A stretch of 64,000 bases of DNA from Aphelenchoides besseyi (GCA_024699855.1 JAMPIQ010000001.1:11036001-11100000); one strand, 5' to 3'. Counted from the first letter of the stretch, positions 11,400-24,164 are shown. Numbers and translations are program-made. The notes: generated by a model not told the origin, from the letters alone.

Positions 11400-11999
11400 A
11401 TGAGCGACAACGATGCGACTTTGTGTCCCAAGAAGTGAGTTGCGATTTCGCTACGCTTCTTTTTTCGACGTCGCCATTTCAGAAGCGTCGACAAGAAAGA
11501 CGGCGGCGGAGACGCCAAGTTGACGCAAATCGACGCGCAGACGCAGACACCGAAAAGCGTCGGATTCCGTGGACTGTTAGGACGTTCGATTCTGTTGCTC
11601 GTCTTTCTTGGCTTCTTGTCCTGCGTCATTTGGCATCAAAAAGCCGTGGAGCAGATTTCGCCTATTTCCGAATTTTCGAATTTCACGTTCTCGGCTTTCG
11701 ACGCACTTCTCCGCGATTTTATCTCGCGCTCTCCGGACGAACCTGATGGAATGGAAAAGAAGTTGGAATTCACTCAACAACAATTGAAGTCAGCTAACGC
11801 ACGTGTCCGACAGCTTTTGGTTCAGAACTCGAAGCTGACGACTCGCAATGGTGCGTTGTGGATCGTTTTGTGTTGCGTCTCGTTGTTGGCGGTCGTTTTG
11901 GTGAGTTCACGAAACCCATTGGTTCTGATCAACTGGGGTTTTTAGAACCTAACACTCTTCACCACCATCAAGAATGCGGAGTCGGATGTTCAGTGTTGA
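11400..11999 (+). CDS. Small two-TM protein with a coiled coil, unassigned
   Basis: Exons 11400-11434, 11484-11900 and 11946-11999; both introns are short GT-AG and the frame is continuous to TGA. About 168 residues: a polar, Lys/Asp-rich N-terminus, a hydrophobic segment (SILLLVFLGFLSCVIW), a luminal or extracellular stretch of about 60 residues ending in a short Gln-rich coiled coil (EFTQQQLKSANARVRQLL), and a second hydrophobic segment (LWIVLCCVSLLAVVL) near the C-terminus. I do not recognise the family. It lies 85 bp upstream of a GT14 glycosyltransferase on the same strand, with a polyadenylation signal and an acceptor-like site between, so the two may share a transcript. A role in the secretory pathway is inference from the topology only. 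Confidence 0.6.
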
Positions 12000-12040
12000 T
12001 AATCGTGCTTTAATTTAATGTTTTTTCCGTCGTTATTTAA

Positions 12041-12060
12041 AATAAAACGAGTTTTTCCAG
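12041..12060 (+). promoter_or_regulatory. Intercistronic poly(A) signal and trans-splice-like acceptor
   Basis: AATAAA at 12041-12046 is followed within 15 nt by GTTTTTCCAG ending at 12060, 24 nt before the ATG of the next gene. This arrangement (3' end signal, then a pyrimidine-rich acceptor with no upstream donor) is what nematode operon junctions look like. The call is inference; no spliced leader is visible here. Confidence 0.5.
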
Positions 12061-12083
12061 ACGATCTGTCTTTAAAATCTTCA

Positions 12084-13705
12084 ATGGTCTCAACGTCTCT
12101 TTGCATTTTCTTGGTTTCTCTAACCATCGTATACGTTTATCTTTACGCTCGCCAAAACTACAAACCTCCTAAAGTGTTGAATAAACCCATGTCATGGTAC
12201 AATGGCTCATACGGTAATTGGCCAGTTGTTTTGTAGCTACGATTCCTCTGCAGATTTTCCACTTGTTTTTCGCCGACCACCAGAAACCGTAGACGTTCAA
12301 TGCGACCTGATCTTCGCCAACGATCCTTGGTACTTGGAGTGGTATCGAAAGCGACGGATCAAATTCGACGATCCGGACGACTTGTCAATGAGTTGTCTAG
12401 CAATCCGAACGCGAAACTACTTCGCTCGAGAGCCTCAAAGCAAAGAAGAAGCCGAGTTTCCGATCGCCTTCTCACGAGTCGTTTACAAAGTTTGTTGTTC
12501 ATTCGACTCGATTTTATTTTCTTTTTTGGGATTACATTTTCACGGAAATGGAATTAGCAGCCAACTATGCGCCCCAGAATCTCTATTGCTATGTGATCGG
12601 TGGTGGGGCGTCGACGAAATTTCACGATCGAATACGAACATTGGCGGCCTGTTTGCCGAATGTATTCGTTGTGGGGCAAGTGGAAGTCGATTCCGCGGGT
12701 TTCGGAATGAACAATGCGACTTTACGTTGCTTCGAAAAGTTGTCCGTTCAACGTCGCAATCACAAATGGAAATACGCGTTTGTTTTACAAGTGAGTTTGC
12801 ACCAAAAACTTAAAATTTCGGTCGATTTTCGAATCATGATACAACAACGAAGACGAATGCCGAGATCGTGCGTATTCTCAAGTCACTCAAAGGCGCCAAC
12901 GACGTCGAGTTGAATCCGCTAATGCAAAATTTGGGCGACGTTTCGAACGTCAATTGGACGTTCACGGCGTTGGAGTTGTTCAAACGTCGCAAACTGAACC
13001 ATCGACTTCACAACAACGCGCTTCCGGAACTTTTTTTAGCAAAAGGTTACGCGGCGGCTGCATTGACCCGTGGATACGTCGACTTCGTGATTCGGGAATT
13101 GAATCTGACAAAACTGATCGCCGTCTTGTCACCTAAAGGTGCCTATGGAGTGGACGAATACGTGTGGCCATCACTGCACATCACTCCCGCACTGAACATT
13201 GCCGGTGGAATGACGGCGAGTTGTGTGCTGAACAAAATAGCGAATCCATTCGTTACACGGTGAGTTTATCACCCACCACATAAACCTTTAAAAGTTCAGA
13301 TTCGCCAAATGGTCTGAAAACTGTCTTTCCGGTTATCATCGTCATTCTCTTTGCGTGATGGGAGTCGAGGATTTGAGTCGAACGATCGCACCGTTGAAGC
13401 AAATTTTCGTCAACAAATTTCTTCCGACTTTCGATTTTGGTGCGGCGGTTTGTTGGTACGAACGGATTTTCGGTATCTGAAAACTCTTCGACTTCTAATC
13501 GTCTTTCAGAGCGCACCCACGGCCTCCGCGAAGTGAGTGATCAGTTGGACGAGAGCTTCTATCGCCGTTTGCCGCATGTGAGCCGTCAGTTTGTTTTAAT
13601 TGCCGATCCCTCAGCTTTCAGGCCCGCTATCAGAAACTGAAAGACGCCAACGGAGTGGTCAGCGAACAGAAACTGCGGGATTTCGAGTGCCGAATCGACG
13701 ATTGA
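12084..13705 (+). CDS. GT14 family beta-1,6-N-acetylglucosaminyltransferase (core-2/I-branching enzyme type)
   Basis: A type II Golgi membrane glycosyltransferase that adds branching GlcNAc (or, in related GT14 enzymes, xylose) to glycans. A short cytosolic tail is followed by a signal anchor (SLCIFLVSLTIVYVYLYA) and the catalytic domain. Motifs typical of the nematode GT14 expansion: FPIAFSRVVYK, DYIFTEMELAANYAPQNLYC, FHDRI, NHDTTTKTNAEIV, GANDVE, YGVDEYVWPSLH, HRHSLCVMGVEDL and DFGAAVCWYE. Most junctions are GT-AG, including an acceptor at 13307 and the last two introns. Two introns are irregular. One runs 12490-12529 and ends GG, with coding resuming at GATTAC; the other runs 12791-12831 and ends CG, with coding resuming at AATCATGAT. 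Both positions are fixed by the conserved protein motifs, and neither intron contains a usable AG. The ATG at 12084 is preferred because it follows the acceptor at 12060. Confidence 0.88.
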
Positions 13706-14907
13706 AACTCGCAACTTCTTCACGACTTCATAGTCTGTTTATTTGAAACTTTTTCACGAATAAACAAATTGTCTTTCGGCACACGAGCTTTCCGAAGCTC
13801 TTTCATTGAGATGTTGGTTAAGCGAAGAGCATGTGAGAACGATCGGGAACCCCACGAGACTCCGAGATCGTTTTTTCGGTTTCTTTTACCGTAGAAGTGA
13901 ATGAATCGTTTCGAGTGCAAAGCGATTTCCCTTTTAATCAATTGGCAACTTTTTTCGATCGCGTCTGCCGGTGGAACCTCTCGGAGGACACAAAACGGCG
14001 CGTTTGGGGTCCCGATCTTGGCCGTCGTTTATCTTCGGCCCCAATCATAAATTCCGCTTGTCAAGAGACGAAGATTTTTGAAGGCCAAAAGGTCGCGAGC
14101 GAATCGGCAACAAATCCGCGAAACTACTCTGTAAATGGCGCTTTTTTTGAGTTTCAAAGTGATTTCGAGTTGCGAAACCAAAAACTTTTTCGTGCCCATC
14201 GGTCATCTTTCCCGGACCTCTACGCGGACAGGCGCGTTGATTGGCGCGACGGCGGCTGTCGCTCTCGGACGCTTTCTGACCAGTCGGCACACTTTTCAGA
14301 GGTCAATCCCACCGGCCAGACGTCCTTCTCGACACCAACAACTGTCGCGCTCCTCCATTTCGAAGAGAACACAGTCTACGGTTTTTACGTTTTGCGTGTG
14401 TTTTGTAGTTGGCGATTTGGAGGCTTCGAAAATCGATTTCTCGGCGGCCATCGATCGTTCCGCCCCGTCGCTTTTTGAATCAAAAGCAGCGAAATGCCGC
14501 CGCAGAAATCGGCCACAGGCGTCTCGGACGATTTTCTTTACGGGGAGGAGTCGAAGAGAAGCGATACGAATTTAGCGGGGTCCGCGTTTTGCTCCGCTTC
14601 GATCAGTCTCCGGGTTGTTTGAACGCATGAAAAGACGACTCACGGCACGTCGTGTCCCCAGACCGTTGATTTTGATTCACGTGCATAAATTTTCGAACAG
14701 GACGTGCGCAAAAGCGGACGTTCATCTGCGCGCAACGTGTTCGTTTTGCGCGACGTTTCGAAAACGCGCATTCTCTTCATCGACCTTGTTTTTGTAGGGT
14801 TATCTACACGCAGATTCCCGAAGTTGAAACGAATTTCGGGAGTCCGAAATTCGAATTCGAACTCTTAATTTGGCGCAAAATCGCCGCCGCGTTTCCACAT
14901 CGTCGAA
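13706..14907. other. 1.2-kb intergenic region upstream of the collagen gene
   Basis: No reliable gene. Overlapping open frames exist on both strands (for example 13897-14478 plus) but lack start context, splice signals and recognisable domains. The sequence is rich in CGAA/TTCG-like words, as is the region 6.6-8.6 kb. Likely promoter or enhancer DNA of the collagen IV gene. Confidence 0.45.
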
Positions 14908-17900
14908 ATGCCGAAACGCGGACGTCTCGGCTCCATAGCCGCACAACGGACCTTATGGTAAGGAGGCCGCAGAGATGGATTGTTAAACGTTGGCGAGTTT
15001 TTCAGGCTTCTCATTGGCACAACCTGTTTCTTGTTCTTCGTCGTTGAAAACGTCCAATCCGTGAGTTGTCGTTAACGTTTCTTCATGAGCGTGTGGTCCA
15101 TTTGGCTGCGTCGATGTTTTGAATCATTTGGCGGTAGTCGGAGCCAATGGACGAGTTTTTGTTATTGTCCACGTTGTAGTCGTGAATCAGCGAAGAAACG
15201 ATTGCAACGCCGATTGGCGTTTTTAACAGCGATTTTAATGAGAAGAAAAAACGTCTGTAGGCCGCGAAAAAGTGCAACAGGTGTTTTCTCTTGATCGTCA
15301 CGAAGAATCTCGATGGAGAAAATTTACGATTTGTGTTTTCAGCAAGCGACATGTCGCGATTGTACCTCTCGCGGTTGTTTTTGTGTTGGCGAAAAAGGAT
15401 CAATGGTGAGTTATGATTGGAAACTTTTCGTGCCAACCCTTGGACATCATTCGACAACTGACGTTTTGGAGAGTGAAGAAAGACGAATGAATCATCAATT
15501 TTGCAGGGAACTCCGGGACCTCAAGGGCCGCCGGGAGTAGCAGGTTAATTCAGAAAGGAAATCGAAAGCAAAAACGCAAAAATTTTACAGGAATTCGCGG
15601 GTTTCCAGGACCCGAAGGACTTCAAGGAGTGAAAGGCCAAAAAGGAGCTCAAGGTCCAGCCGGACCCATGGGTCATAAGGGAGATCGAGGCCCGGTTGGT
15701 GTGCCCGGGTTTCCCGGTTCGATTCAATTCGTCGACATCCCAAATAACTGCCTTTTGCTTCAGGAAATGACGGTCAAAGCGGAAGACCCGGAGAAGTGAG
15801 TTGAAAAAGTCGATTTGCCTAAATCAATTCTATTTATAGCCTGGACCTCAAGGAGCTCCCGGTTGGGACGGTTGCAATGGGTAAGTTTAAAGCAAACGCT
15901 ATGTCCGAAATTCCAATTGTTCACATGTTCGATTCTAATCGCTTACATTTGTGTTTAGAACTGATGGACTGCCGGGATTACCCGGACCTGCAGGTTTGAT
16001 TTCTAAGCAATAATTGCAATTAAATAACCGATTTTAGGACAACCTGGATTACCCGGTAACTTCATATTTGATGGACAATTGGACGAGAGTTTTTAAGGTT
16101 TTCCCGGTCCTTCTGGTTTGCCAGGCGGTTTGTTTTGAAGCAATGTAATAACGAGTGCAATCTGTCTGTTTTAGCCAAAGGTGAACCAGCAATCGGATAT
16201 ATCGGTGCAACGGGCGAAAAAGTGAGTATCGTGTTTTGTTGACCTCAAATAACTTCGTCTCAAAGGGAGATTCTGGTCTTCCCGGTCTACCAGGTTAATT
16301 GGCTGCTAAGTTCTCGTGATCCTAATCATTTGCAGGTGTTCACGGGCAGCCTGGACGAGATGGTTTACCAGGTGAGTTCACGTTCTTTCAATCATTTAAT
16401 GGAAACAAATTTATAGGAGAGAAGGGTGATCGTGGTGATGCTGGATTACCAGTAAGTTGTTGTCCACTGTACAGGACACATTGTGTTTGTAGGGACCTCG
16501 TGGACCGCCCGGTGAAATTGGTTTGTTTATGTTTGTTCAATGCAAACTAGTAATTGAAATGAGTTTAGGACAACCCGGAAATCCCGGAATCGGATCAATC
16601 GGACCGAAAGGAGATCCCGTGAGTTTAACACAAAACATCACAGCACCACAGCCACTGTCTTGATGCACTCGGAGGACGCACATTTTTGCACTGTTGAACA
16701 CGAAACAAAAATTCTGACCACTCGCTTTTGTAGGGCGATCAAGGACAACCGGGGCTTCCAGGTGTGTTTATTTGCTACGAATTCATTACGTCGTTGTTTA
16801 GGACCTCCCGGACCTCACGAGTTTCAAGACAGTGGTCGTGCTTCAGTAATCGGACCACAAGGTCACGATGGAATGAAAGGCGCAAAAGTACGTTTGAATT
16901 GATTGATTTCTGCGCGTTTTCAGGGCGATGTTGGCATGCAAGGTCCTCCAGGTAAGTGCACAAACATCGTTCTATTCGGCTTCAATAAAATTTTAGGACT
17001 TCCCGGACCAGTGCCACATACCGGCTCGAAAGGCAGCATTGTTGGACCGGAAGGATATCCCGGTTCTAAAGGCGACAAAGTTTGTTTATAGCGCGCGCAT
17101 TCAATTGATTAATTCAACAACTAAACTCTCGAATTCAGGGTGAACCCGGGGATGCGGGACCAAGAGGCTACGATGGTAAAGAGCATCGAGGTCTCGTATC
17201 TAAACGTTTTGTTTAGGAACTCCGGGCTTTCCCGGACAACCGGGGTCTGTGATTTAATGATATTTTGTTCACCGTCTTTTATTTAGATCACCGGGAATTC
17301 GCGGTGAAAAAGGTTTACCGGGACCGGCGGGACCTCGAGTATGTTTTTTAGATTGACTTCAAAGACATATATTTAAAGGGCAAAGAAGGAAAATCAGGTC
17401 TTCCTGGACCGCCCGGCTACAAAGGTGTGTTGTTGTGTGATTTATTGAGGCACATAAGTGTATTTTTAAAGGAGATCGTGGTGTTGATGGAATTCCCGGC
17501 TTACCAGGTAACAAAGATCGACTTGTTGTTTGTTTAAACTCTTGAATTTAAGGACCAATTGGTCAAAAAGGAGAACAAGGCTATCCGGGGCAATTCGCTT
17601 CAATTGGATTTTATTTTCTAACTCTGGAGTGTTTAGACGTGATGGCGCAAAGGGCGAACGTGGACCGGCAGGTTTGTTTGAATCAATTTCTTACGCTCAT
17701 TCATTTAATTTTATAGGATTACCGGGTGGTGGAGAGTTTTCGGATGGACCACCGTAAGTTTACTTATTGGTTTTTGTAACTCAATTTATAATTTCAGAGG
17801 ACCACCCGGATTACCAGGGTTTGTTTTCAATTCGTTGTTTCTGAACTTAGATACTTGAAGACGACAAGGAAATCCGGGTCCAGTCGGTAATGACGGCTAC

Positions 17901-20900
17901 CCAGGAGCAATGGGTTTGTTTTTGTGCTTGTTCATCTTCGAAATCTTCGATTTTAGGACCGCCCGGACCGCCAGGTTTCAAATTCTCGTGGTTGTTGCGT
18001 TTGCTTAACTCGCTTTTTAGGACCGGCTGGTGGAGTTGGACTACCGGGATTACCAGGACTTGGTAAGATTTGATTGTTGTAACGAGAATTTATGAATTTC
18101 ATTCATTTCAGAAGGATTACCGGGACCGAAAGGGAAGTTTGTTAAACTAAAGCATCTACAAATTTTTTGTTCTTACAATAACGCAACGACTTTAGGAGAC
18201 AAAGGCGACGGAGGGTAAGTGACAATGGGGAACGTTGGAATAACTAATGGACTACAGAATTCCGGGAGCTCCAGGCGTTCCAGGTAATAACTGATCATGG
18301 GCTTTAAACTAATCAAGTTAAAGGACCACCGGGATTAAATGGACCTCCAGGACCAAAAGGCGGTAAGCAAAACGAATCAATACAGTCGATAAACATGAAA
18401 TTAAGAACCGGGTCTTCGCGGAAATCCTGGTTTGAGTATTCCGGGACTACCGGGCAAAGACGGACGGTAAACAAAAGTGAAGTTCACAATCGAAGACTTT
18501 TGATTTCAGACCGGGACTTGATGGATTGCCGGGACGAAAAGGTTTAGAATCATAACGTACTCGTTGAACTTCAACATGTTGTTATTTAGGTGAACAAGGT
18601 TTAACGGGATCACGAGGTATAAAATTGAAAATTTTCAATAATATGCAATTCGAATTGTTTAGGACCACCAGGAGATTCATTGAATGGATTGCCGGGACCG
18701 CCAGGAGAAAGAGGTCGGTTTTCAGATTCATCGATAGTGATCAGTTTGTTTTTAGGACCACCGTGAGTTCAAAATGAAATGTTTAATTGCTTGTTTAAGT
18801 GGACCAAAAGGTTATGATGGACGCGATGGTGCGCCGGTAAGTTTAGAATCAGTAATTCGGTTAATCAATTTTGTTTTTTTAGGGATTACCAGGGTATGAA
18901 GTCCGAGTAGACTTCTTTTAACCATTCGAACATTTCAGTTATCCGGGAGCAAAAGGTGACTCCGGTGGCAGTTGTTCGGTTTGTGCTCCAGGAGCTAAAG
19001 GAGAAAAAGGAAATGCGGGATATCCAGGTACTTGCAACTTCACAAAACAATTTAACTTCTGTTTAAAAGGATTGCCCGGCCCTCAAGGTGAACGCGGACT
19101 ACCAGGTTTGTGATTTGGAGCAAACGAAAAGCATTAAACTCCGCGTATTTAGGAATTCCCGGTCCTGCCGGTGATGCTGGAGATGACGGGTTGCCAGATA
19201 AGTTTTTTGTTACAATGAATCCGATCTCATTAATTGAATTTCACGACCCCCCGGACAAAATGGTCCACCGGGATTGCCAGGAAAAGGTTTGATTCGATAA
19301 TAATAACGAAAATTAATGACTGCCTTTTAGATGGACTTCCGGGGTAATTGCTATCATTCGGATTATGAAATTTGTTGTGGTTTAGAGTTCCCGGACAAAA
19401 AGGTGAACCCACGAATTTGGTACTGCGACCCGGACCACCAGGGTTTGTAATGAAGTAGCAATTCATGAACAATTGTATGTTTTCAGATACCCAGGAATGA
19501 AAGGAGAACCCGGTACTTGATTAGTTGACTGTAATCGTTGAGTTGACTTCAATCATTTAGGATTTCCGGGCCAAAACGGTGCACCAGGTCTACCAGGAAA
19601 AGGTAATGTTTGATGGAAATTTGATGTCGATTAACAATCAATTTAGATGGACTACCAGGCGCTCCAGGTAGATTTCGGTGAAGTTGAATGAATAATTAAC
19701 ACCTCTTAAGGACTTCCTGGTCCGATGGGTGCAAAGGTGGGTACACAATCACGTGTTCGCTAATTGGATTTGTATTTCAGGGAGAACCAGGTTGAAATGA
19801 AACAACCGAATAGCTAACACGACAACGATTTAGGAGAAAACGGATTTCCGGGAAAACCAGGACTTGGCAAGTTTAGAAAAGTCAATTCGAATCAGTAATT
19901 GGACTATTTTCAGATGGACTTCCAGGGTAATTTATTCGATTGAATTTTGGTTGATTGTTTGGGATTTAGAATGCCGGGAATTAAAGGTGAAGCCGGTTTT
20001 GGAGTACCGGGATTGCCAGGTAATTATGTGACTATCGAATTGACTAATCGACGTGTTTAGGACTTCCGGGACCGAAAGGTTTGATGAAAATAGAATTCCA
20101 ATGTTTAGGTTCGATCCTTTAGGTGATGCCGGACTTCCGGGTTTGCCAGGTTCGACTTTTACACGTGGTTCGAGTTGATTATCATTTATTTTAGGATTAC
20201 CGGGAGAACAAGGCCCAATGGGACCACCACCGTCGAGAGATTTGCTTCAACCAGGCGAACCAGGTAAACTTTTTGAATCAAATCCAACACTCAATCGTTT
20301 TTTATTTCAGGACCACCAGGTAATTTAAAAGATCACTTGACGAAGAGACTTATTTCTATTTAAAACACTTATTTCAACTTGAACTTTAAGGTCGAGATGG
20401 AGAACCGGGTAAAGCGAACGCGTTACTTCGAGTTTATTGACACAAATTTAGGAATGAAAGGCGAAGCTGGATATCCGGGGTATTCAAATCGATTAGCATC
20501 AACTAATCAAGCGAATTCAGATTGCCTGGGATTGATGGTTTGCCGGGGCCGGTTGGATTCCCAGGTATCATTGCATGGAGTTAAATTTTTAATTTCATTT
20601 GTTTAGGTCAAAAAGGCGAAGCTGGACTACCAGGAGTTCCAGGCACTGTTTTGAATTGGTTCAATTCGTTCAATTCACTTCGTTTTAGGTCGTCCGGGTA
20701 ACGAGGGTCTTCCAGGACAACCGTAAATTTGATCTCGATTAATATTCTTATAAACTCGTTCAATTTCAGAGGATTACCGGGTGAAAAAGGAGACGCTGGA
20801 CTTCCGGGGTATGTGTTCGATTCGAACGTATAGTTTCAATTCGAATTCAGACGCGACGGACCGAAAGGAAATAGCGGAATTCCAGGTGTTTCGATTTTGA

Positions 20901-23900
20901 TTGGCAATTAATCCGACGAATTTTAGGGCCACCGGGATTGAATGGACCTCAAGGTTTGTTCATATTGATGAAATTGAAGTACTTTCTTCTAAAGGACCAC
21001 CGGGTGTAAATGGTTACCCAGGAGCCAAAGGTAATCGAACCTACGTTGAAAACAATTATAACCTAATGAATTTGAAGGAGAGTCTGGAGAACCGGGCTAC
21101 GGGTTTGGATTATCGTTAAGAAGCATTGTAAGAGATCGATATTTAGAGTGCCAGGATTCCCAGGAATCAAAGGAGAACCAGTGAGTTTTTAAAGACGGTT
21201 TTTTGTTCTAACTCAACTACTTGCAGGGAATGCCGGGACCCGAAGGTCAAAGAGGATTAGATGGATTACCGGGTTCGTAATTGACTGACATCTAATTGAC
21301 ACAACTCTGCCTTTTTGTAGGATTGCCTGGAGCTAAAGGTGCTAGTGGATTGCCAGGGTTTGTTTCGTTTATTTTTGGTTTCAATTCATCGGCTTAGACC
21401 ACCGGGGTTGCCAGGAATCAACGGCGAGAAAGGAGATCAAGGATATCCGGTAATTGAGAGTTTGAAGCCATAAAATTACTTTTAATTGTAGGGCGAACGA
21501 GGACTTGACGGATTACCGGGTATGAGTTTTGATATTTTGAAATTCTTTCGTTTTTAATTAACACAATGATTTCGATGCTCATCTTCAGGATTGCCCGGTG
21601 CTAAAGGTTTGTTCAGCAAATTCAAATTGAATTCATTGATAATGATTAGGAGACGCTGGTTTGCCCGGACCGGCCGGTATTCCAGGTACATAATTGTGAT
21701 GCGTTTCAAACTCTAAACCTTAATACTATAGGACAAGGATATGCCGGAGCAAAAGGCGAACCGGGACTACCAGGGTTTTGAATCGATTCATCAATTGTTT
21801 GATTACACATTTCTTTTAGATTTCCGGGACAAGATGGCGTTCCAGGGTTTGATTATATTGTCGAATTTGATTGATTGCTAATCAATAAATTTGCAGTTTG
21901 CCTGGAGCCAAAGGAGAATCGGGTCAACCAGGTTTTTGGTTCTCAAATTTTACACAGCTAACTATTATGTTTAGGTTATCCGGGAGCACCAGGAATGAAA
22001 GGTAGTGATTTGGAAATTAATGATTAATCGTTTTCTAATCATTCAACAATCTTCAGGCGAATTGGGAGCACCAGGGTTTGTTTCTGTTCACTTTTTTGTT
22101 GTTAATCAATTCAATTTATAGATTTCCGGGTCAAAAAGGCGAACCGGGACTACCGGGGTTTTGAATTGAAGTGCGTTCAAGTCGTTTAAACGATACATTT
22201 AGATTGCCCGGACAACGTGGAAATGATGGCTTACCGGGACTTAAAGGTAGTTTTTTTGTATAATTCCCTCAATAATAAACAATATTCAGGGGAATTGGGA
22301 CTTCCAGGTTTTCCTGGCGAAAGAGGTATGGGTTTCGAAACAAAGAGCCCAATATAATGTTATTATTTTCAGGAGTTGATGGATTACCGGGTAACATGAA
22401 ATCTATGAGCGTCAACTAATTGTTTCATTAGGCCAAAATGGACTACCAGGATTGCCAGGACCAAAAGGTTTGAAGCAATCGATTTCATTTAATTAATTAA
22501 TTCGTTAGGAGACAGCGGATTGCCAGGATTACCAGGGTACTTGATGCAATTATTTGATGTACTTCAACTCTTAAACTTTTAGACCCGAAGGTTTGCCCGG
22601 TCCAATGGGACCTGAAGGTAAGCGAATGATTTCAAATTTGTGCATCCAAATTCTTTTAGGACCACCTGGATTACCTGGACCTGAACCAGTTCGTGAAGCT
22701 TGCCAAAAAGGTGCTTCAGGATTACCAGGGTTTGAAGTTCACAACAATCAATAATCAATCATCGTTTTTACAGAGCCCCGGGATTGCGTGGAGAAAAAGG
22801 AATGCCCGGATTGGATGGACCACCCGGTTTGCCAGGTAAGTTATTGAATGCATCAATTCAACACATTCACTTAATGATTTAAGGAGTTCCTGGATTGCCC
22901 GGAGCTAAAGGAGAATCAGGTACGTCCCTATTTGCATATCAGCAATTTTATCCTTCTTACTTTCAGGTTACCCTGGAGCCCCAGGAGCAAAAGGTATTTT
23001 CTAATTGATTATAGTATTCTCAATTCTTCCCACTCTAATCTTCAGGCGATGTTGGACAACCTGGATTACCTGGTAATTTGCTGATGAATTTCAGTCCTCA
23101 TTCTTTTCTATAGGTTTCCCTGGACTCGAAGGAACACCAGGACTTCGTAAGTCTAATTATTTCACAAAATTTAATCCATTTAATTTTTTAGCTGGTCCAC
23201 CTGGTCAAATCGGAGCACCCGGTGCAAATGGACCGGCTTATCGTGATGGTTTTGTTGTTGTGACTCACTCACAAACTCCGACGATTCCTCAGTGTCCGCA
23301 AGGCACCCAGAAGTTGTGGGACGGCTACTCGTTGTTGTATATCGAAGGAAACGAAAAAGCCCACAATCAAGATCTTGGACATGCCGGTTCTTGTTTGCCT
23401 CGTTTCAACACGATGCCATTCCTTTTCTGCGACTTCAACGACGTCTGCAATTACGCATCACGTAATGACAAATCCTATTGGTTGGCCACCGGTGCCGCTC
23501 TACCAATGATGCCCGTATCGGAAGGCGAAATCGAACCGTTCATTTCGCGTTGTTCGGTCTGTGAAGCACCGGCCAATGTTATCGCTGTAAAGTTTCGGCT
23601 TTAAATCAACCAAAAATCATTCGTTCAGGTTCATTCACAATCCATTCAAATTCCGAACTGTCCGACCGGTTGGTCGTCGTTGTGGATCGGTTATTCGTTC
23701 GCAATGCACACGGGTGCCGGCGCTGAAGGCGGTGGTCAATCGTTGAGGTTGGTTTGGAATACACACGACCAAATCAAATGTTGCCGCTTTCAGTTCGCCA
23801 GGATCGTGTTTGGAAGATTTCCGTACCACGCCGTTCATCGAATGTAACGGCGCACGTGGAACCTGTCATTTCTTCGCAAACAAGTTCAGTTTCTGGTTAA

Positions 23901-24052
23901 CAACAATCGAAGAAGGTCAACAATTTTCGGTAAACGAATCTTTACTATCACCTCAGCAAACGCTATTGCAGATTCCGGAGAGTCAGACCGTGAAGGCCGG
24001 CAATTCGCGATCGCGTGTGTCGCGTTGTCAAGTTTGCATCAAGAATCGTTGA
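14908..24052 (+). CDS. Type IV collagen alpha chain (alpha-2/let-2-like), about 100 exons
   Basis: A basement-membrane network collagen. Exon 1 (14908-14957) and exon 2 (15006-15060) encode a signal peptide ([18 protein letters not shown]). Exon 3 (15343-15405) gives the Cys-rich 7S start ([16 protein letters not shown]). A long Gly-X-Y domain follows, with interruptions and the hallmark GWDGCNGTDG near 15870. [10 protein letters not shown] Cys pair lies near 18990, and an EACQKG near 22700. The NC1 domain starts in exon 23192-23586 ([21 protein letters not shown]) and continues in 23629-23747, 23794-23929 and 23972-24052, with all 12 NC1 cysteines (six per half) and the ending [14 protein letters not shown] count about 100 exons; most introns are 40-50 nt and split a glycine codon after its first base. 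Introns at 17590, 19867 and 20643 use GC donors; 19198-19244 is AT-AC; the donor at 18133 is irregular. Four exons are only 7-11 nt. [15 protein letters not shown] and CEAPA suggest the alpha-2 class. Poly(A) signal at 24159. Confidence 0.95.
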
Positions 24053-24158
24053 TGAAGAAGCCGAATTGAGGAAAATTGTCGAATCAGTTATTCTTTCTCA
24101 CAATCATTCGTTTCGTTTATTTTTGCTTTCCTATCTTCCCAGTAGTTCAACACCAAGA

Positions 24159-24164
24159 AATAAA
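24159..24164 (+). terminator. Polyadenylation signal AATAAA of the collagen IV gene
   Basis: AATAAA about 107 nt after the collagen stop codon; a second AATAAA lies at 24420. No coding feature follows on the plus strand before 24.5 kb. Confidence 0.5.

Noticed and set aside
13897..14478. 193-codon plus-strand open frame upstream of the collagen
   Set aside because: Arg/Phe/Ser-rich composition in all frames, overlapping open frames on both strands, and no motif; typical of the local base composition.
19198..19244. U12-type (minor spliceosome) intron
   Set aside because: The donor is ATAAGT, not ATATCCTT, and no TCCTTAAC-like branch site is visible, so a U2-type AT-AC intron fits better.
15061..24052. 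Several separate collagen genes or a cuticle collagen cluster
   Set aside because: One signal peptide, one 7S-type start and one NC1 domain with 12 cysteines show a single type IV chain.
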